From positions 1 to 37,923 of the forward strand of contig CAMOQR010000013.1 of assembly GCA_946623125.1 (NCBI GenBank): DNA of 37,923 nt, read 5' to 3'. Of this stretch, positions 6,977 through 15,490 are shown in pieces (positions within the stretch are counted from its first letter, which is position 1; the number at the start of each line of letters is the position of its first letter). The notes under the pieces were generated by a model. It did not search any database. It saw only the letters and a program-made list of their open reading frames with translations, and had not been told where the DNA came from. Position numbers and translations under genes: made by a program. The stretch comes from an uncultured Caryophanales bacterium. GTDB taxonomy: Bacteria > Bacillota_I > Bacilli_A > RF39 > UBA660.

Positions 6977-7888
6977 ATGTCAAAGTTCTGTAAAAAATGT
7001 GGTAAGGTATTGGAAAATGATGCTAATTTTTGTACTGTTTGTGGTACCAATAATGCTGAGGTTGTAGAAAATACTACTGCTGGTGCGAACGATAGTGTTC
7101 AGACTCCGCCACCTACTCCTGTTACAGTTGTTACTCCAACATCTACTGCTCCAGCAAGTTCTGAGGCAATTTTGATTCCATCTGCTGTTCAACAAGCAAC
7201 AAATAATGAGGTGGTTTCTTCTCTTCAATCTATGCCTGAAATTGCAACGACTGCTCCTGTTGCTCCTGTTACAACAATGGGGGCTTATGATAGACCTTTT
7301 CGAAAAGCAAAAAAAAGGAAACGTAAAAATGATGCTAAAATTATTTATGTTGTAGCAGCTGTTGCCGGTAGTCTTTTCGTTTTAATTATTTTGGTTTTCT
7401 TACTTGTATTTTTACTTTCTTTTAAAGGTGGTACAAACGAAAATGAAACAAAAATCCATAACCCTCAACTAACTGAAAAAGAATCTTTCCGTATAGGAAA
7501 TGCCGATTTTGGATTTGTTTCTGTTCCAAATGGTTGGACTCCTTATAAACAAGATGAGGGAAATCGTACTTTACAATATTCTAATGGATCTGGTTGGATT
7601 GTTACTTTATATTCTGTACCTGCTAGTGATGCTTCTGCACAAGAATGGGCAACTAGTATTGTTGGCCAAATGAAGTCTGCTGCTGCTGAGGATATTGGAT
7701 TAGAAGAGACAAAAATTGATCAATGCTCTGGTTATAAAGTTTTTGCTTATTATAAAAATGTATCTACTTATCTTGCTGCCTGGATTTTAAATGGTACAGA
7801 TGGAAAAACTCATTATATTGCGATTGAAGGTCCAAATCGATATGATGATAATTATGATATTATTTATACTTTTAATCTTACAAAATAA
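6977..7888 (+). CDS. Zinc-ribbon single-pass membrane protein
   Basis: I place the start at the ATG at 6977, after GGGAGTG. An earlier in-frame ATG at 6947 sits inside a TATAAT box and is unlikely to be transcribed. The 303-residue product starts with a zinc ribbon (CKKCG then CTVCG, about residues 5-22). A Pro/Thr/Ala-rich linker to about residue 105 and a basic KAKKRKRK stretch follow, then a long transmembrane helix near 124-147 and an exported domain of about 150 residues. Such zinc-ribbon membrane proteins are common in Firmicutes and little characterised. The C-terminal domain (beginning near FGFVSVPNGW) resembles small extracellular alpha/beta sensor domains, but I do not recognise it. 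It is transcribed alone and ends at a bidirectional terminator. Confidence 0.75.
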   Translation: MSKFCKKCGKVLENDANFCTVCGTNNAEVVENTTAGANDSVQTPPPTPVTVVTPTSTAPASSEAILIPSAVQQATNNEVVSSLQSMPEIATTAPVAPVTTMGAYDRPFRKAKKRKRKNDAKIIYVVAAVAGSLFVLIILVFLLVFLLSFKGGTNENETKIHNPQLTEKESFRIGNADFGFVSVPNGWTPYKQDEGNRTLQYSNGSGWIVTLYSVPASDASAQEWATSIVGQMKSAAAEDIGLEETKIDQCSGYKVFAYYKNVSTYLAAWILNGTDGKTHYIAIEGPNRYDDNYDIIYTFNLTK

Positions 7889-7916
7889 AAGGATATAGAA
7901 CTCTATATCCTTTTTT
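7887..7916. terminator. Bidirectional terminator between convergent genes
   Basis: The perfect 8-bp stem GGATATAG/CTATATCC with an AACT loop is flanked by A4 on the left and T6 on the right. It can end both the zinc-ribbon gene (plus) and the DUF1848 gene (minus). Confidence 0.9.
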
Positions 7917-8805
7917 ATTTTCTTCTTTCTTTTACAATATCATCTACTTCTCTATTTCCAATTAATAAAGAAGAATTTGGATTGTGATTTTTTTTATTCT
8001 TTTCTACTTCTTTTTCATCATAATTAGCATAACAATATTTGCAAAAATGACTACAGGTGTTGTACTCTCCAATATCTACCATTTTCACACAATGACATTT
8101 TCCTTCTTTTCTTGCCTTCCATTCTTCTTTATATACTTTTCCTGTTAATTGATAAGCAAGTGTTTTTGATAAGCATTCATCCTTTACAAATCCATATTCC
8201 ACTAAATCTCTATCTTCAAAACAAGTGTGTACTACCATATTATGTGTTCTTGCACTATTCGTAAAGGATATTCCTATTTCTTTATAATCTTCTTCGGTTA
8301 ATTCTTTATTATTTATAATATTTTTATGATTTCTTACATTTTTATAATCATCTAGAAAAGATATTAATATTTTATTTGTATATCCTTCTAGTAAGGTACA
8401 TATTTTCTCAAAGGCTTTTTTATGATACTCTAGGTTATACTTTTCACTTATAAATACAGGATCATATCTTATTACTAAATTTTCTTTTCCTATTATTTTT
8501 GATAGTTCTTTAATTGATTTTATAATTTCTTTTTTATTTCCTACATTTGGCTCAATATCTTCTTTATATGGAGTTAGAGTTACATGAAAATATATTTTAT
8601 TAGGGATTTCTTTTAGATGGGGAATAATAGGTTTTGGATTTTTCGTACAAAAGAAGATTAAATCAACATCAGAAAAGTAGATTCTACTAATATTTTTTTT
8701 ATAAAATGGATTTCTTACATCCACATAACCTTCTTTTATTCGATTTATGAACCAGGGTGTATAAAAGGCTACAATATCTGTTCTTCCACTTACATTTAAA
8801 ATCAT
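7915..8805 (-). CDS. DUF1848 family protein (probable Fe-S protein)
   Basis: The 296-residue protein begins MILNVSGRTDIVAFYTPWF and contains VRNPFYKKNISRIYFSDVDLIFFCTKNP, the hallmark start of DUF1848. Cysteines cluster at the C-terminus: C237, C239, then CSHFCKYC with C251, C255 and C258. That Cx3Cx2C set is like a radical-SAM cluster motif but at the opposite end of the protein, and the family is thought to be distantly related to spore photoproduct lyase-type enzymes. The activity is unknown. It follows mntP by 11 bp and is probably co-transcribed with it. Confidence 0.85.
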   Translation of the reverse strand: MILNVSGRTDIVAFYTPWFINRIKEGYVDVRNPFYKKNISRIYFSDVDLIFFCTKNPKPIIPHLKEIPNKIYFHVTLTPYKEDIEPNVGNKKEIIKSIKELSKIIGKENLVIRYDPVFISEKYNLEYHKKAFEKICTLLEGYTNKILISFLDDYKNVRNHKNIINNKELTEEDYKEIGISFTNSARTHNMVVHTCFEDRDLVEYGFVKDECLSKTLAYQLTGKVYKEEWKARKEGKCHCVKMVDIGEYNTCSHFCKYCYANYDEKEVEKNKKNHNPNSSLLIGNREVDDIVKERRK

Positions 8806-8816
8806 ATCATCACTTC

Positions 8817-9353
8817 CTACATTAGATGTTCTATTAATATTTTTAAACCGATTCCTATTATTAATAATCCTCCGATTGTTTTGGACTTTTTTCTTTTTCC
8901 TAATTTATTTCCTAGTATAAATCCAATATAGGATAAAAGGAAGGTAATTATTCCTATTATTATTACGGCTTTTAATAGAGAAACTTTTAAAAATGAAAAT
9001 GTGACTCCTATTGCAAAGGCATCTATACTGGTTGCGATTGCTAGAGGAATCATTGTTTTCCTATCTACTTTATTGTTTTCCTCTTCTTCTTTTTCTATCA
9101 TCATCATAAAACCGATTCCTGTTAAGATGAAAAATACAATCCAATGATCTAACTTTTCTAGATGAGTATTAAAAGAGGAAGATATGAAATATCCAAGAAG
9201 AGGCATCATCATTTGAAAGATACCAAAATATAGACTTATTTTGATTCCGTTTTTTTTAGAAAGATTCTTGTTTGATATTCCTTTTGATACGGATACAGTA
9301 AAGGCATCCATTGCTAAACCTATTCCTGTTATTATTATTTCTATTAAATTCAT
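8817..9353 (-). CDS. mntP: Manganese efflux pump MntP
   Basis: The 178-residue membrane protein has six predicted helices in two halves. Each half contains the MntP acidic motif: GLAMDAFTVSVSKG with Asp16, and ATSIDAFAIGVTFS with Asp111. MntP exports Mn(II) and protects against manganese excess. Length is normal. No yybP-ykoY riboswitch is visible in the 60 bp before the start, so regulation is unclear. The gene pairs with the downstream DUF1848 gene. A Mn-type CDF exporter is also encoded at 22772-23878. Confidence 0.9.
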   Translation of the reverse strand: MNLIEIIITGIGLAMDAFTVSVSKGISNKNLSKKNGIKISLYFGIFQMMMPLLGYFISSSFNTHLEKLDHWIVFFILTGIGFMMMIEKEEEENNKVDRKTMIPLAIATSIDAFAIGVTFSFLKVSLLKAVIIIGIITFLLSYIGFILGNKLGKRKKSKTIGGLLIIGIGLKILIEHLM

Positions 9354-9413
9354 ATCTATCCTTCTTTCTATTCATTGTATTCCATTTGTATGTTTTTTAG
9401 AAGGATTGAAATT

Positions 9414-10067
9414 TTATTTTTGATTAATCTTCCATAAAGAAAAACTAATAAAATAAGTTAATGTAAAGATAATTGGAATTACAATAAAGACAGATGAAAT
9501 ACCATTTTGTACAAACCAATACCAATCATATCTTGGTGATACTTTTCCGTCCTCTAGATGGAGTATGATGTTTCCTAAATAATATATTCCATATATTGCG
9601 GTTGGGATTAATCCAACAAATGAATCTTTCACCGACTTTGCATTATATTTTTCTGTTAGAGTAAAACTTATGATACTTAAAAGAGGTGTTATTAAATGAA
9701 AGAATAAATTACTATTTCGAAACATAGAAATCATTCCTCCTTTTGATATTGGACCTAAGTATAAAACAACAACTAAAAATGTTAAAGTAACTGCTGTTGT
9801 TGATGCAAGTTTTGTAAGATATAGTTGTCGTGATATGTTCTTATTTCGAATAATTTCTATTAAATAAGCAAGAGATGTTATTCCCATCAGAATATTAGAA
9901 TCTACTGTGAAAAAGCGAAACATTCCTAGTTTTGTAGATTCTAAAACAGCCTCTGTTCCTCGACTAAATTTTAATCCTGTAAACATCATTATTGTTGCAA
10001 GTACCGTACATATTACTATCATACTATTTAATATGATTGATATTGTTTTTTTTACATCTTTTTTCAT
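9414..10067 (-). CDS. Pr6Pr/AIG1-like integral membrane protein
   Basis: This 217-residue protein has about six hydrophobic helices. The segment MFRFFTVDSNILMGI in helix 2 matches the conserved F-T-x-x-S-N motif of the Pr6Pr / FAR-17a-AIG1-like family, and YDWYWF lies before the last helix. Function in bacteria is unknown; some eukaryotic relatives are lipid hydrolases. It has a GGTGATAAA ribosome binding site and an extended -10 (TGC then TAAAAT) just upstream. It lies between the ABC exporter and mntP but shows no link to either. Confidence 0.7.
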   Translation of the reverse strand: MKKDVKKTISIILNSMIVICTVLATIMMFTGLKFSRGTEAVLESTKLGMFRFFTVDSNILMGITSLAYLIEIIRNKNISRQLYLTKLASTTAVTLTFLVVVLYLGPISKGGMISMFRNSNLFFHLITPLLSIISFTLTEKYNAKSVKDSFVGLIPTAIYGIYYLGNIILHLEDGKVSPRYDWYWFVQNGISSVFIVIPIIFTLTYFISFSLWKINQK

Positions 10068-10100
10068 TTTATCACCACTTATATTTTAGCATGTTTTTAC

Positions 10101-10140
10101 ATAAAAAAAGATATAGAAGTAAAACCACTTCTATATCTTT
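10101..10140 (-). terminator. Terminator after the ABC permease
   Basis: The perfect 14-bp stem AAAGATATAGAAGT/ACTTCTATATCTTT (10107-10120 and 10127-10140) is followed on the minus strand by seven Ts. The stem abuts the permease stop codon. Confidence 0.9.
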
Positions 10141-12506
10141 TATTCATTTCCTTTTAAACTTGTGACCATATCAATATTTTTAATCTTTCTAGATAATACT
10201 TTTGATACGATATAAGATACAATAAAAGTACCAATTGCTGCTATTATATATGTTCTTACTGTAATACTTGCTCCAAAGTCATAATGTTCTTCTATGGCTG
10301 TTTTAAATAGCCAATCTGTTAAATAATATCCTAGTGGAAGTCCTATTATAATTGATATTATTGCTATCCAATTATTTTGTTTTGTAAAGATATTTTTGAT
10401 TTGTTTATCTTCAAATCCTAATACTTTTAATGTTGCAAATTGATATTCTTTTTCAGCATAAGATAAAACACCTAAATTATAGATAATAATAGTTCCTAAT
10501 AGTATAGCAATTCCTATGATTAATACTAACATAGTCTTCATCATAGAAAGCATTTCTTCCATACCTTCTTTTAAATTATCAATATTTTGAATAGTTTCTA
10601 CATTTTTTATTTCTTTTTTATTTTCTAAATTTTTATTTGTATATAAAGAATCTGGTATATAATCAATTTTTAATGATTCTAAATAATTTCTTGTCATTGT
10701 AATATTTTGATTTTGAGGATCTTTATTGAATCCTATTATTTTTGATTCATAATACTTATCTTCCCCATAGATATGCCAAGTTATTTTATCTCCTATTTTG
10801 TATCCTTCTTTTTCAGCAAGTTTATATGTTATATATACTCCATTATCTTTTGGTTTTGGAATGATTTCATTTTTTCTATTTACAAATCTTACATAGTTAG
10901 ATGCATCTGTTACAAAAATATTATTTGATTCTCTAATTCCTTTTTTATTTTTGATTTCAATTCCTAATGATTTCGATGTGTTTTTGCCATATTTATCATA
11001 AAGTTCCTTTAATTCTTCTGTATTTAGATTTTCTTTTAAATTTAATTTATAATCAAAGTGATATAGAGTTTCAAATTGTAGTTTTACAAAGAAATTCATA
11101 GAGTCTAGCATTCCAAGAGCACATACAATTAGCATACAGCAACCTACTACTCCTGCAACTCCCATAAAGGTACGCATTTTATTTCTTAAAATATCTCTAA
11201 TATTCCAAATGGATTCAAAGTGTAATTTTTTAAATATTTTTTTCTTTGTTATATTTAGTGTTTTTCCGTTTACTTTTGGAATTTTGGTACGAAGTGTTTC
11301 TGCTGGATTTTCTTTTAAAATACTTTTTCCGGTTTTATAAGTTATAAAACATACCATAAGTATTGCAATGAGAGATACAAAATAACTGGTATTGTTCATA
11401 GAAGGTTTTCCATTCGGTATTTCAAAGAATGACATTTCTAGATTAATAAATATTTTTCCAATAACAAAATATCCTAGTATCAATCCTATAATTGTTGCAA
11501 GTAATGATATCCATAGGCCGTATCCTATATAATGAAATAATATTCTACGATTTGTAAATCCTAGGGCTTTTAATGTTCCAATTTGGACTCTTTCTTTACG
11601 AATTAATCTTGACATGGTAGTAATAACGGATAACATGGCAATAAATAAGAAGATTCCTGAAAAGACTCCTACATAAGTTTTTCCCTCATCAATCTCTCCT
11701 TGATAAGTTACATAAGAAGAGGTATCTTCAATATTAATAATTGCTTTTGCATTTTTTATTTCATCTTCTATTTTGTTTTTAACTCCATCTCGATTTTTCT
11801 TTTGATCAATATCAACCATTATACTATTCCATGGAATATAATCTTTATAATTAAAATTTGGAATTATTTGATCTATCAATTCTTCCTCTATATTTTTTTC
11901 TTTCGATATCATATTTTTGATATAAGACTCTGGTATTTCAGAGGAAGAAATATAAGCAAAACCAAATTCTTTCCGATCAGGATATAATTCTGAAGAATCT
12001 CTTACGTCATATAAATGATCTGGTACATTAATTAATCCTTTTACTTCTTCTTGTAATTTCATACTCTCATATTTTACTAATATGGTGTCTCCTACTTTGA
12101 TGTTGTTTTCTTCTGCATAGAAATTATCTAACCATACACCAGATGAGTTTTTCTGAAATTCTTCTCCATCCATGATATAAAATTTTGATATATTATTTGT
12201 CTCAATTACATTTAATAAAAGTGTTTTATTTTTATTTGTTGTGGCAGTTAATGATAATTTTAATTCTGCATCTTTTACATGATTCATTTCTTTGATTTGA
12301 TTCAAATCATCTTTTGTCATAAGACCTAATACATTAACATCTTGTAAATTGTTTTCTTTATAAAACTTTTTCGCTGTATTGGTCATACCATCCATATATG
12401 ATTCAATACCTGAATAAGCCATAATTCCTATCATAATCATTAAAAAGATTGTGATAAACTGAGATAAATTGTTTTTGATATCTCTCCACATTTTACGATA
12501 TAGCAT
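10140..12506 (-). CDS. FtsX/MacB-type ABC transporter permease
   Basis: The 788-residue permease has an N-terminal transmembrane helix (about 17-37), a large external domain, three helices around 280-395 forming the first FtsX domain, another helix near 443-468, a second external domain, and three C-terminal helices (about 660-776) forming a second FtsX domain. The repeated RVQIGTLKALGFTNRRI and EYQFATLKVLGFEDKQI coupling segments are typical. It is a type VII exporter/mechanotransmission permease, of the kind that expels peptides, antibiotics or lipids or drives surface enzymes. The ATPase gene ends 1 bp upstream and the pair is probably controlled by the divergent TetR protein. Confidence 0.88.
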   Translation of the reverse strand: MLYRKMWRDIKNNLSQFITIFLMIMIGIMAYSGIESYMDGMTNTAKKFYKENNLQDVNVLGLMTKDDLNQIKEMNHVKDAELKLSLTATTNKNKTLLLNVIETNNISKFYIMDGEEFQKNSSGVWLDNFYAEENNIKVGDTILVKYESMKLQEEVKGLINVPDHLYDVRDSSELYPDRKEFGFAYISSSEIPESYIKNMISKEKNIEEELIDQIIPNFNYKDYIPWNSIMVDIDQKKNRDGVKNKIEDEIKNAKAIINIEDTSSYVTYQGEIDEGKTYVGVFSGIFLFIAMLSVITTMSRLIRKERVQIGTLKALGFTNRRILFHYIGYGLWISLLATIIGLILGYFVIGKIFINLEMSFFEIPNGKPSMNNTSYFVSLIAILMVCFITYKTGKSILKENPAETLRTKIPKVNGKTLNITKKKIFKKLHFESIWNIRDILRNKMRTFMGVAGVVGCCMLIVCALGMLDSMNFFVKLQFETLYHFDYKLNLKENLNTEELKELYDKYGKNTSKSLGIEIKNKKGIRESNNIFVTDASNYVRFVNRKNEIIPKPKDNGVYITYKLAEKEGYKIGDKITWHIYGEDKYYESKIIGFNKDPQNQNITMTRNYLESLKIDYIPDSLYTNKNLENKKEIKNVETIQNIDNLKEGMEEMLSMMKTMLVLIIGIAILLGTIIIYNLGVLSYAEKEYQFATLKVLGFEDKQIKNIFTKQNNWIAIISIIIGLPLGYYLTDWLFKTAIEEHYDFGASITVRTYIIAAIGTFIVSYIVSKVLSRKIKNIDMVTSLKGNE

Positions 12507-12507
12507 A

Positions 12508-13209
12508 TTACCACTTTACCTCTTCAATCTTTTTTGGATGTTTATTTATTTCATTTGATTCTACTTTACCATTTTTTATTTTAATAATTCTATCTGCTAT
12601 TTCAGAAATCATAGTATTATGAGTTACAATAATTACAGTTGTATCTTCATCACTTTGTTCTCTTAGAAGTTTCAACACTTCTACTCCTGTTTCAGAATCC
12701 AATGCCCCTGTTGGCTCATCGCATAATAAAACTTTAGGATTTTTCATGATAGCACGTGCAATCGATACTCTTTGTTGCTCTCCACCTGATAGTTCTGACG
12801 GAAATTTATTGGCATGTTTTAAAAGTCCAACACTTTTTAACACTTCTTTAGAATCTTTACAAGTATTGGTTACATCTTTAATTAAGTTTATATTTTCTTC
12901 TACTGTTAAAGTTGGCATGATATTATAAAATTGGAAAATAAAACCAACTTCATGTGCTCGATAACGAGTAAGTTCTTTATCATTATATTTTGCAATATCA
13001 TTCTCCCCTATTTTAATAGAACCGGATGTTGCCTTATCTAGCCCTCCTAAAAGATTTAATAGGGTACTTTTTCCTGCCCCAGATGGACCTAATATAACAA
13101 CAAATTCTCCTTGATTAATCTCTAAATCAATCCCGTCTAAGGCATTATATTTTTGATTTCCTATTTCATATGTTTTTTTTACATTTTTTAATTCAATATA
13201 ACTCTTCAC
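12508..13209 (-). CDS. ABC transporter ATP-binding protein (MacB/LolD type)
   Basis: This 233-residue ATPase has Walker A GPSGAGKST at 41-49, Q-loop FIFQFYN at 90-96, signature LSGGEQQR at 140-147 and Walker B VLLCDEP at 160-166, with H-loop IIVTHNT following. EQQR and the sequence around CDEPTGALDSETG place it with the MacB/LolD/FtsE exporters. It powers the FtsX-type permease encoded 1 bp downstream. A consensus-like promoter (13249-13277) and a palindrome (13226-13247) lie upstream, facing a divergent TetR gene. Confidence 0.92.
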   Translation of the reverse strand: MKSYIELKNVKKTYEIGNQKYNALDGIDLEINQGEFVVILGPSGAGKSTLLNLLGGLDKATSGSIKIGENDIAKYNDKELTRYRAHEVGFIFQFYNIMPTLTVEENINLIKDVTNTCKDSKEVLKSVGLLKHANKFPSELSGGEQQRVSIARAIMKNPKVLLCDEPTGALDSETGVEVLKLLREQSDEDTTVIIVTHNTMISEIADRIIKIKNGKVESNEINKHPKKIEEVKW

Positions 13210-13225
13210 TACAATCCTTCTTTCT

Positions 13226-13289
13226 AATATGAATTTTGTTTCATATTCATTATATTATTATTCTTATTTTTCGTCAATATAATATGAAA
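13226..13289. promoter_or_regulatory. Candidate TetR operator: palindrome plus extra half-site
   Basis: AATATGAA (13226-13233) and TTCATATT (13240-13247) form a 22-bp palindrome with a 6-bp centre, at the start point of the ABC operon. The same half-site recurs as AATATGAAA at 13281-13289, next to the -35 box. This is a typical layout for repression by the divergently encoded TetR protein. It is inferred from symmetry only. Confidence 0.55.
13249..13277 (-). promoter_or_regulatory. Promoter of the ABC exporter operon
   Basis: On the minus strand TTGACG (13272-13277) and TATAAT (13249-13254) are 17 bp apart, with repeated AATATGAA half-sites on both sides. Confidence 0.85.
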
Positions 13290-13300
13290 TGTTGTTCACA

Positions 13301-13328
13301 TTGTATTTTTTCATAACTATGATATAAT
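13301..13328 (+). promoter_or_regulatory. Promoter of the tetR gene
   Basis: An extended -10 (TGA then TATAAT, 13320-13328) follows TTGTAT (13301-13306) with a 16-bp spacer. It lies 21 bp before the TetR start codon. Confidence 0.65.
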
Positions 13329-13348
13329 TCTTCTAAGGAAGTGATTTT

Positions 13349-13951
13349 ATGGAGGAAATGATTCGTGAACCAAGGCAAAAACGTGCTATAGAGAAAAAGA
13401 ATAAAATTATAGAAGCAGGTTTCCAATTAATCTGTCAAAATGGATATTATAATACGAACACAAAAGAGATTGCTTTAGAAGCAGGTGTCTCTACTGGTAT
13501 TGTTTATCAATATTTTAAAGATAAATTTGATATTTTTATGGATGGATTAAAAAAGTATGGGGATGATATCTTTTTCCCTATTATTCATTTTAAGCCGGAA
13601 CCTTATGATAATAATAATTTCTATTCAACTGTTCAATCTTTTATTTCGGATTATATTCAAGAACATAAAATCTCTCAAGTTGCTCACGAAGAAATTACTG
13701 CTATGATTCATTCTAATCAGGAAGTTGCTAATTATTTTTATGAGAAAGAGTTATATGTTACAGATTGCCTAAAAAAAGTTTTTTTAGAGAATCATTTTCC
13801 AGAGGAACATTTAAGTGAAAAGATTCATATTATGATGGGTCTTGTTGATCTATTATGTCATGAAATTATTTATCATAAACATTCTAGTATAAATTACGAT
13901 ATTATGACTGAATATGTCTTACAATCTATTGTCAATTTATTTGAAAAATAA
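13349..13951 (+). CDS. TetR/AcrR family transcriptional regulator
   Basis: The 200-residue protein has a TetR DNA-binding domain at about residues 15-62, with a helix-turn-helix recognisable around TKEIALEAGVSTGIVYQYFKDKFDIF. A helical ligand-binding domain of about 135 residues follows. It is divergent from the ABC exporter operon across a 139-bp spacer that contains AATATGAA palindromes, so it is probably the repressor of that exporter and perhaps of itself. Several His residues (HEEITAMIHSN, HEIIYHKH) lie in the effector domain. The ligand is unknown. It has an AAGGAAGTGA ribosome binding site. Confidence 0.9.
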   Translation: MEEMIREPRQKRAIEKKNKIIEAGFQLICQNGYYNTNTKEIALEAGVSTGIVYQYFKDKFDIFMDGLKKYGDDIFFPIIHFKPEPYDNNNFYSTVQSFISDYIQEHKISQVAHEEITAMIHSNQEVANYFYEKELYVTDCLKKVFLENHFPEEHLSEKIHIMMGLVDLLCHEIIYHKHSSINYDIMTEYVLQSIVNLFEK

Positions 13952-13972
13952 TTCGTTTTTTAAATTGTTTAA

Positions 13973-13981
13973 TGCTATAAT
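13973..13981 (+). promoter_or_regulatory. Extended -10 promoter of the lipoprotein gene
   Basis: TGC followed by TATAAT forms an extended -10 element 25 bp before the start codon at 14007. No good -35 is visible. Confidence 0.5.
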
Positions 13982-14006
13982 AAAATTAGAATGGTAAGGT
14001 GGTTAT

Positions 14007-14738
14007 ATGAAAAAATATTTTATACTTTTATTATTAGTTTGTTTTAGTTGTTTTTTATCTGGATGTGATATTCATGATTTTCTTCCTGAAAGAAGTGAAC
14101 CTTTCTCTTTAGAAGAGTTACAATCTTATTTGCATAAGAATTATGCCATTGGAAAGATTGAGTATGTCAATGATTATTACGGAGCAATTGATACTACTCC
14201 TTTAGAAGATCAAACGGTTAAGGGTGATCTAGAAGAATATCATTATTATGTGTTTCATGAATTAAATGATCGTGGGCTTACTTTTACTGTAGTTGATATG
14301 AGAGAGTATGATGAGATTGATCGGAAGGATCATTATTATGTTCGTACAAATTATGATCAATTAGTTTTACAACATTATTTATCAAGTCATTCCCTTCCTG
14401 ATGGAATGTCTCTTACTAATCAAGATGGAGAATATCCTGCTTTTCGAATTATTCCTTTCGGTAAATCACAAAAGATTACTTTTTCTTTTATTAATGAAGA
14501 GGATTATCGAGATAAAATTGATCGAATCTATCATTTCTTAACCTTATATAATGGAGAGAATCAAACCATTACAGGTTCTAATTATGATTTAAATGTTCCA
14601 TTATATATAAATAATAAAATTAATCATACAGCATTTGATGTTTATGTCACTCACCTAGATTCTTTTGGAGACCAAGAATGTAGTTTTGCTAATTTTAGAA
14701 GTTGTGTAAAACATTTAAAAAATAATATTAAAAAGTAA
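14007..14738 (+). CDS. Predicted lipoprotein of unknown function
   Basis: The 243-residue product begins with a lipoprotein signal peptide and lipobox LSGC, with the modified cysteine at residue 20. The mature part is acidic and tyrosine-rich, with no domain I recognise; it opens with DIHDFLPERSEPFSLEEL. Two cysteines near the C-terminus (CSF and SCVKH) could form a disulphide. An extended -10 and an AAGGTGG ribosome binding site precede it, so it has its own promoter rather than depending on tetR. It ends at a bidirectional terminator facing the amino-acid ABC genes. Confidence 0.75.
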   Translation: MKKYFILLLLVCFSCFLSGCDIHDFLPERSEPFSLEELQSYLHKNYAIGKIEYVNDYYGAIDTTPLEDQTVKGDLEEYHYYVFHELNDRGLTFTVVDMREYDEIDRKDHYYVRTNYDQLVLQHYLSSHSLPDGMSLTNQDGEYPAFRIIPFGKSQKITFSFINEEDYRDKIDRIYHFLTLYNGENQTITGSNYDLNVPLYINNKINHTAFDVYVTHLDSFGDQECSFANFRSCVKHLKNNIKK

Positions 14739-14768
14739 AAAACAATGAATTTTCATTGTTTTTTTTAT
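14737..14768. terminator. Bidirectional terminator
   Basis: The stem AACAATG/CATTGTT (14741-14747 and 14754-14760) is flanked by A4 on the left and T8 on the right. It separates the convergent lipoprotein gene and amino-acid ABC ATPase gene. Confidence 0.88.
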
Positions 14769-15490
14769 CTTTTATTAATTTTTGATAAGAAATTAATTAG
14801 TAATTCATTTTTCGGATGTTCAAATATTTCTTCACTTGTTCCCATCTCTTGTATTTTACCATCACTCATAAAAACTACTTTATTACAGAAGTTCTTTATG
14901 AAACTAATTTCATGAGATACAATGACCATTGTCATTCCCTCATTTCTTAACTGTCTCATCAATTCTGTTACTTCTCCTATCATTTCGGGATCAAGTGCAG
15001 AAGTGGGCTCATCAAATAACATAATTTCACATTTCATGATGAGGCTTCTTGCAATGGCTACACGTTGTTTTTGACCACCTGACAATTCTTCTGGATAGTT
15101 ATCAGCCTTATCCTTTAGACCAATTTTATCAAGTAATTTTATTGCTTCTTTTTTTGCATCTTCTCTACTCATTATTTTTAATAAAATAGGTGCTAAAGTA
15201 ATATTTTCTAGAACGGTCATATTTTCAAATAGATTAAATTGTTGGAATACCATTCCTATTTTTCTTCTTATTTTATCTAATTCTTTATTATCAATTAGGT
15301 CATCCCCTTCTAGTATTACATGACCTGATGTTGGTTTTTCAAGAAGATTTAAACATCTTAAAAAGGTAGATTTTCCACATCCACTTGGTCCTATAATTCC
15401 AAGTACATCTCCTTTTTCAATTGTTAAATCAATACCTTTTAATACCTCTTTTTTTCCAAAACTTTTTTTTAAATCTTTAACGACTAGCAT
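14765..15490 (-). CDS. Polar amino-acid ABC transporter ATPase (GlnQ/HisP type)
   Basis: The 241-residue ATPase has Walker A GPSGCGKST at 34-42, Q-loop VFQQFNLFENMTVLEN, signature LSGGQKQR at 136-143 and Walker B IMLFDEP at 156-162, followed by TSALDPEM, which is diagnostic of the polar amino-acid subfamily. It drives import through the fused binding-protein/permease encoded upstream, whose gene it overlaps by 14 bp. Position beside the arginine deiminase operon suggests arginine or another basic amino acid as substrate, but this is inference. Confidence 0.93.
   Translation of the reverse strand: MLVVKDLKKSFGKKEVLKGIDLTIEKGDVLGIIGPSGCGKSTFLRCLNLLEKPTSGHVILEGDDLIDNKELDKIRRKIGMVFQQFNLFENMTVLENITLAPILLKIMSREDAKKEAIKLLDKIGLKDKADNYPEELSGGQKQRVAIARSLIMKCEIMLFDEPTSALDPEMIGEVTELMRQLRNEGMTMVIVSHEISFIKNFCNKVVFMSDGKIQEMGTSEEIFEHPKNELLINFLSKINKR

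Noticed and set aside
8806-9413. Mn-sensing yybP-ykoY riboswitch before mntP
   Set aside because: Only about 60 bp separate mntP from the next gene, and no matching hairpins are visible.
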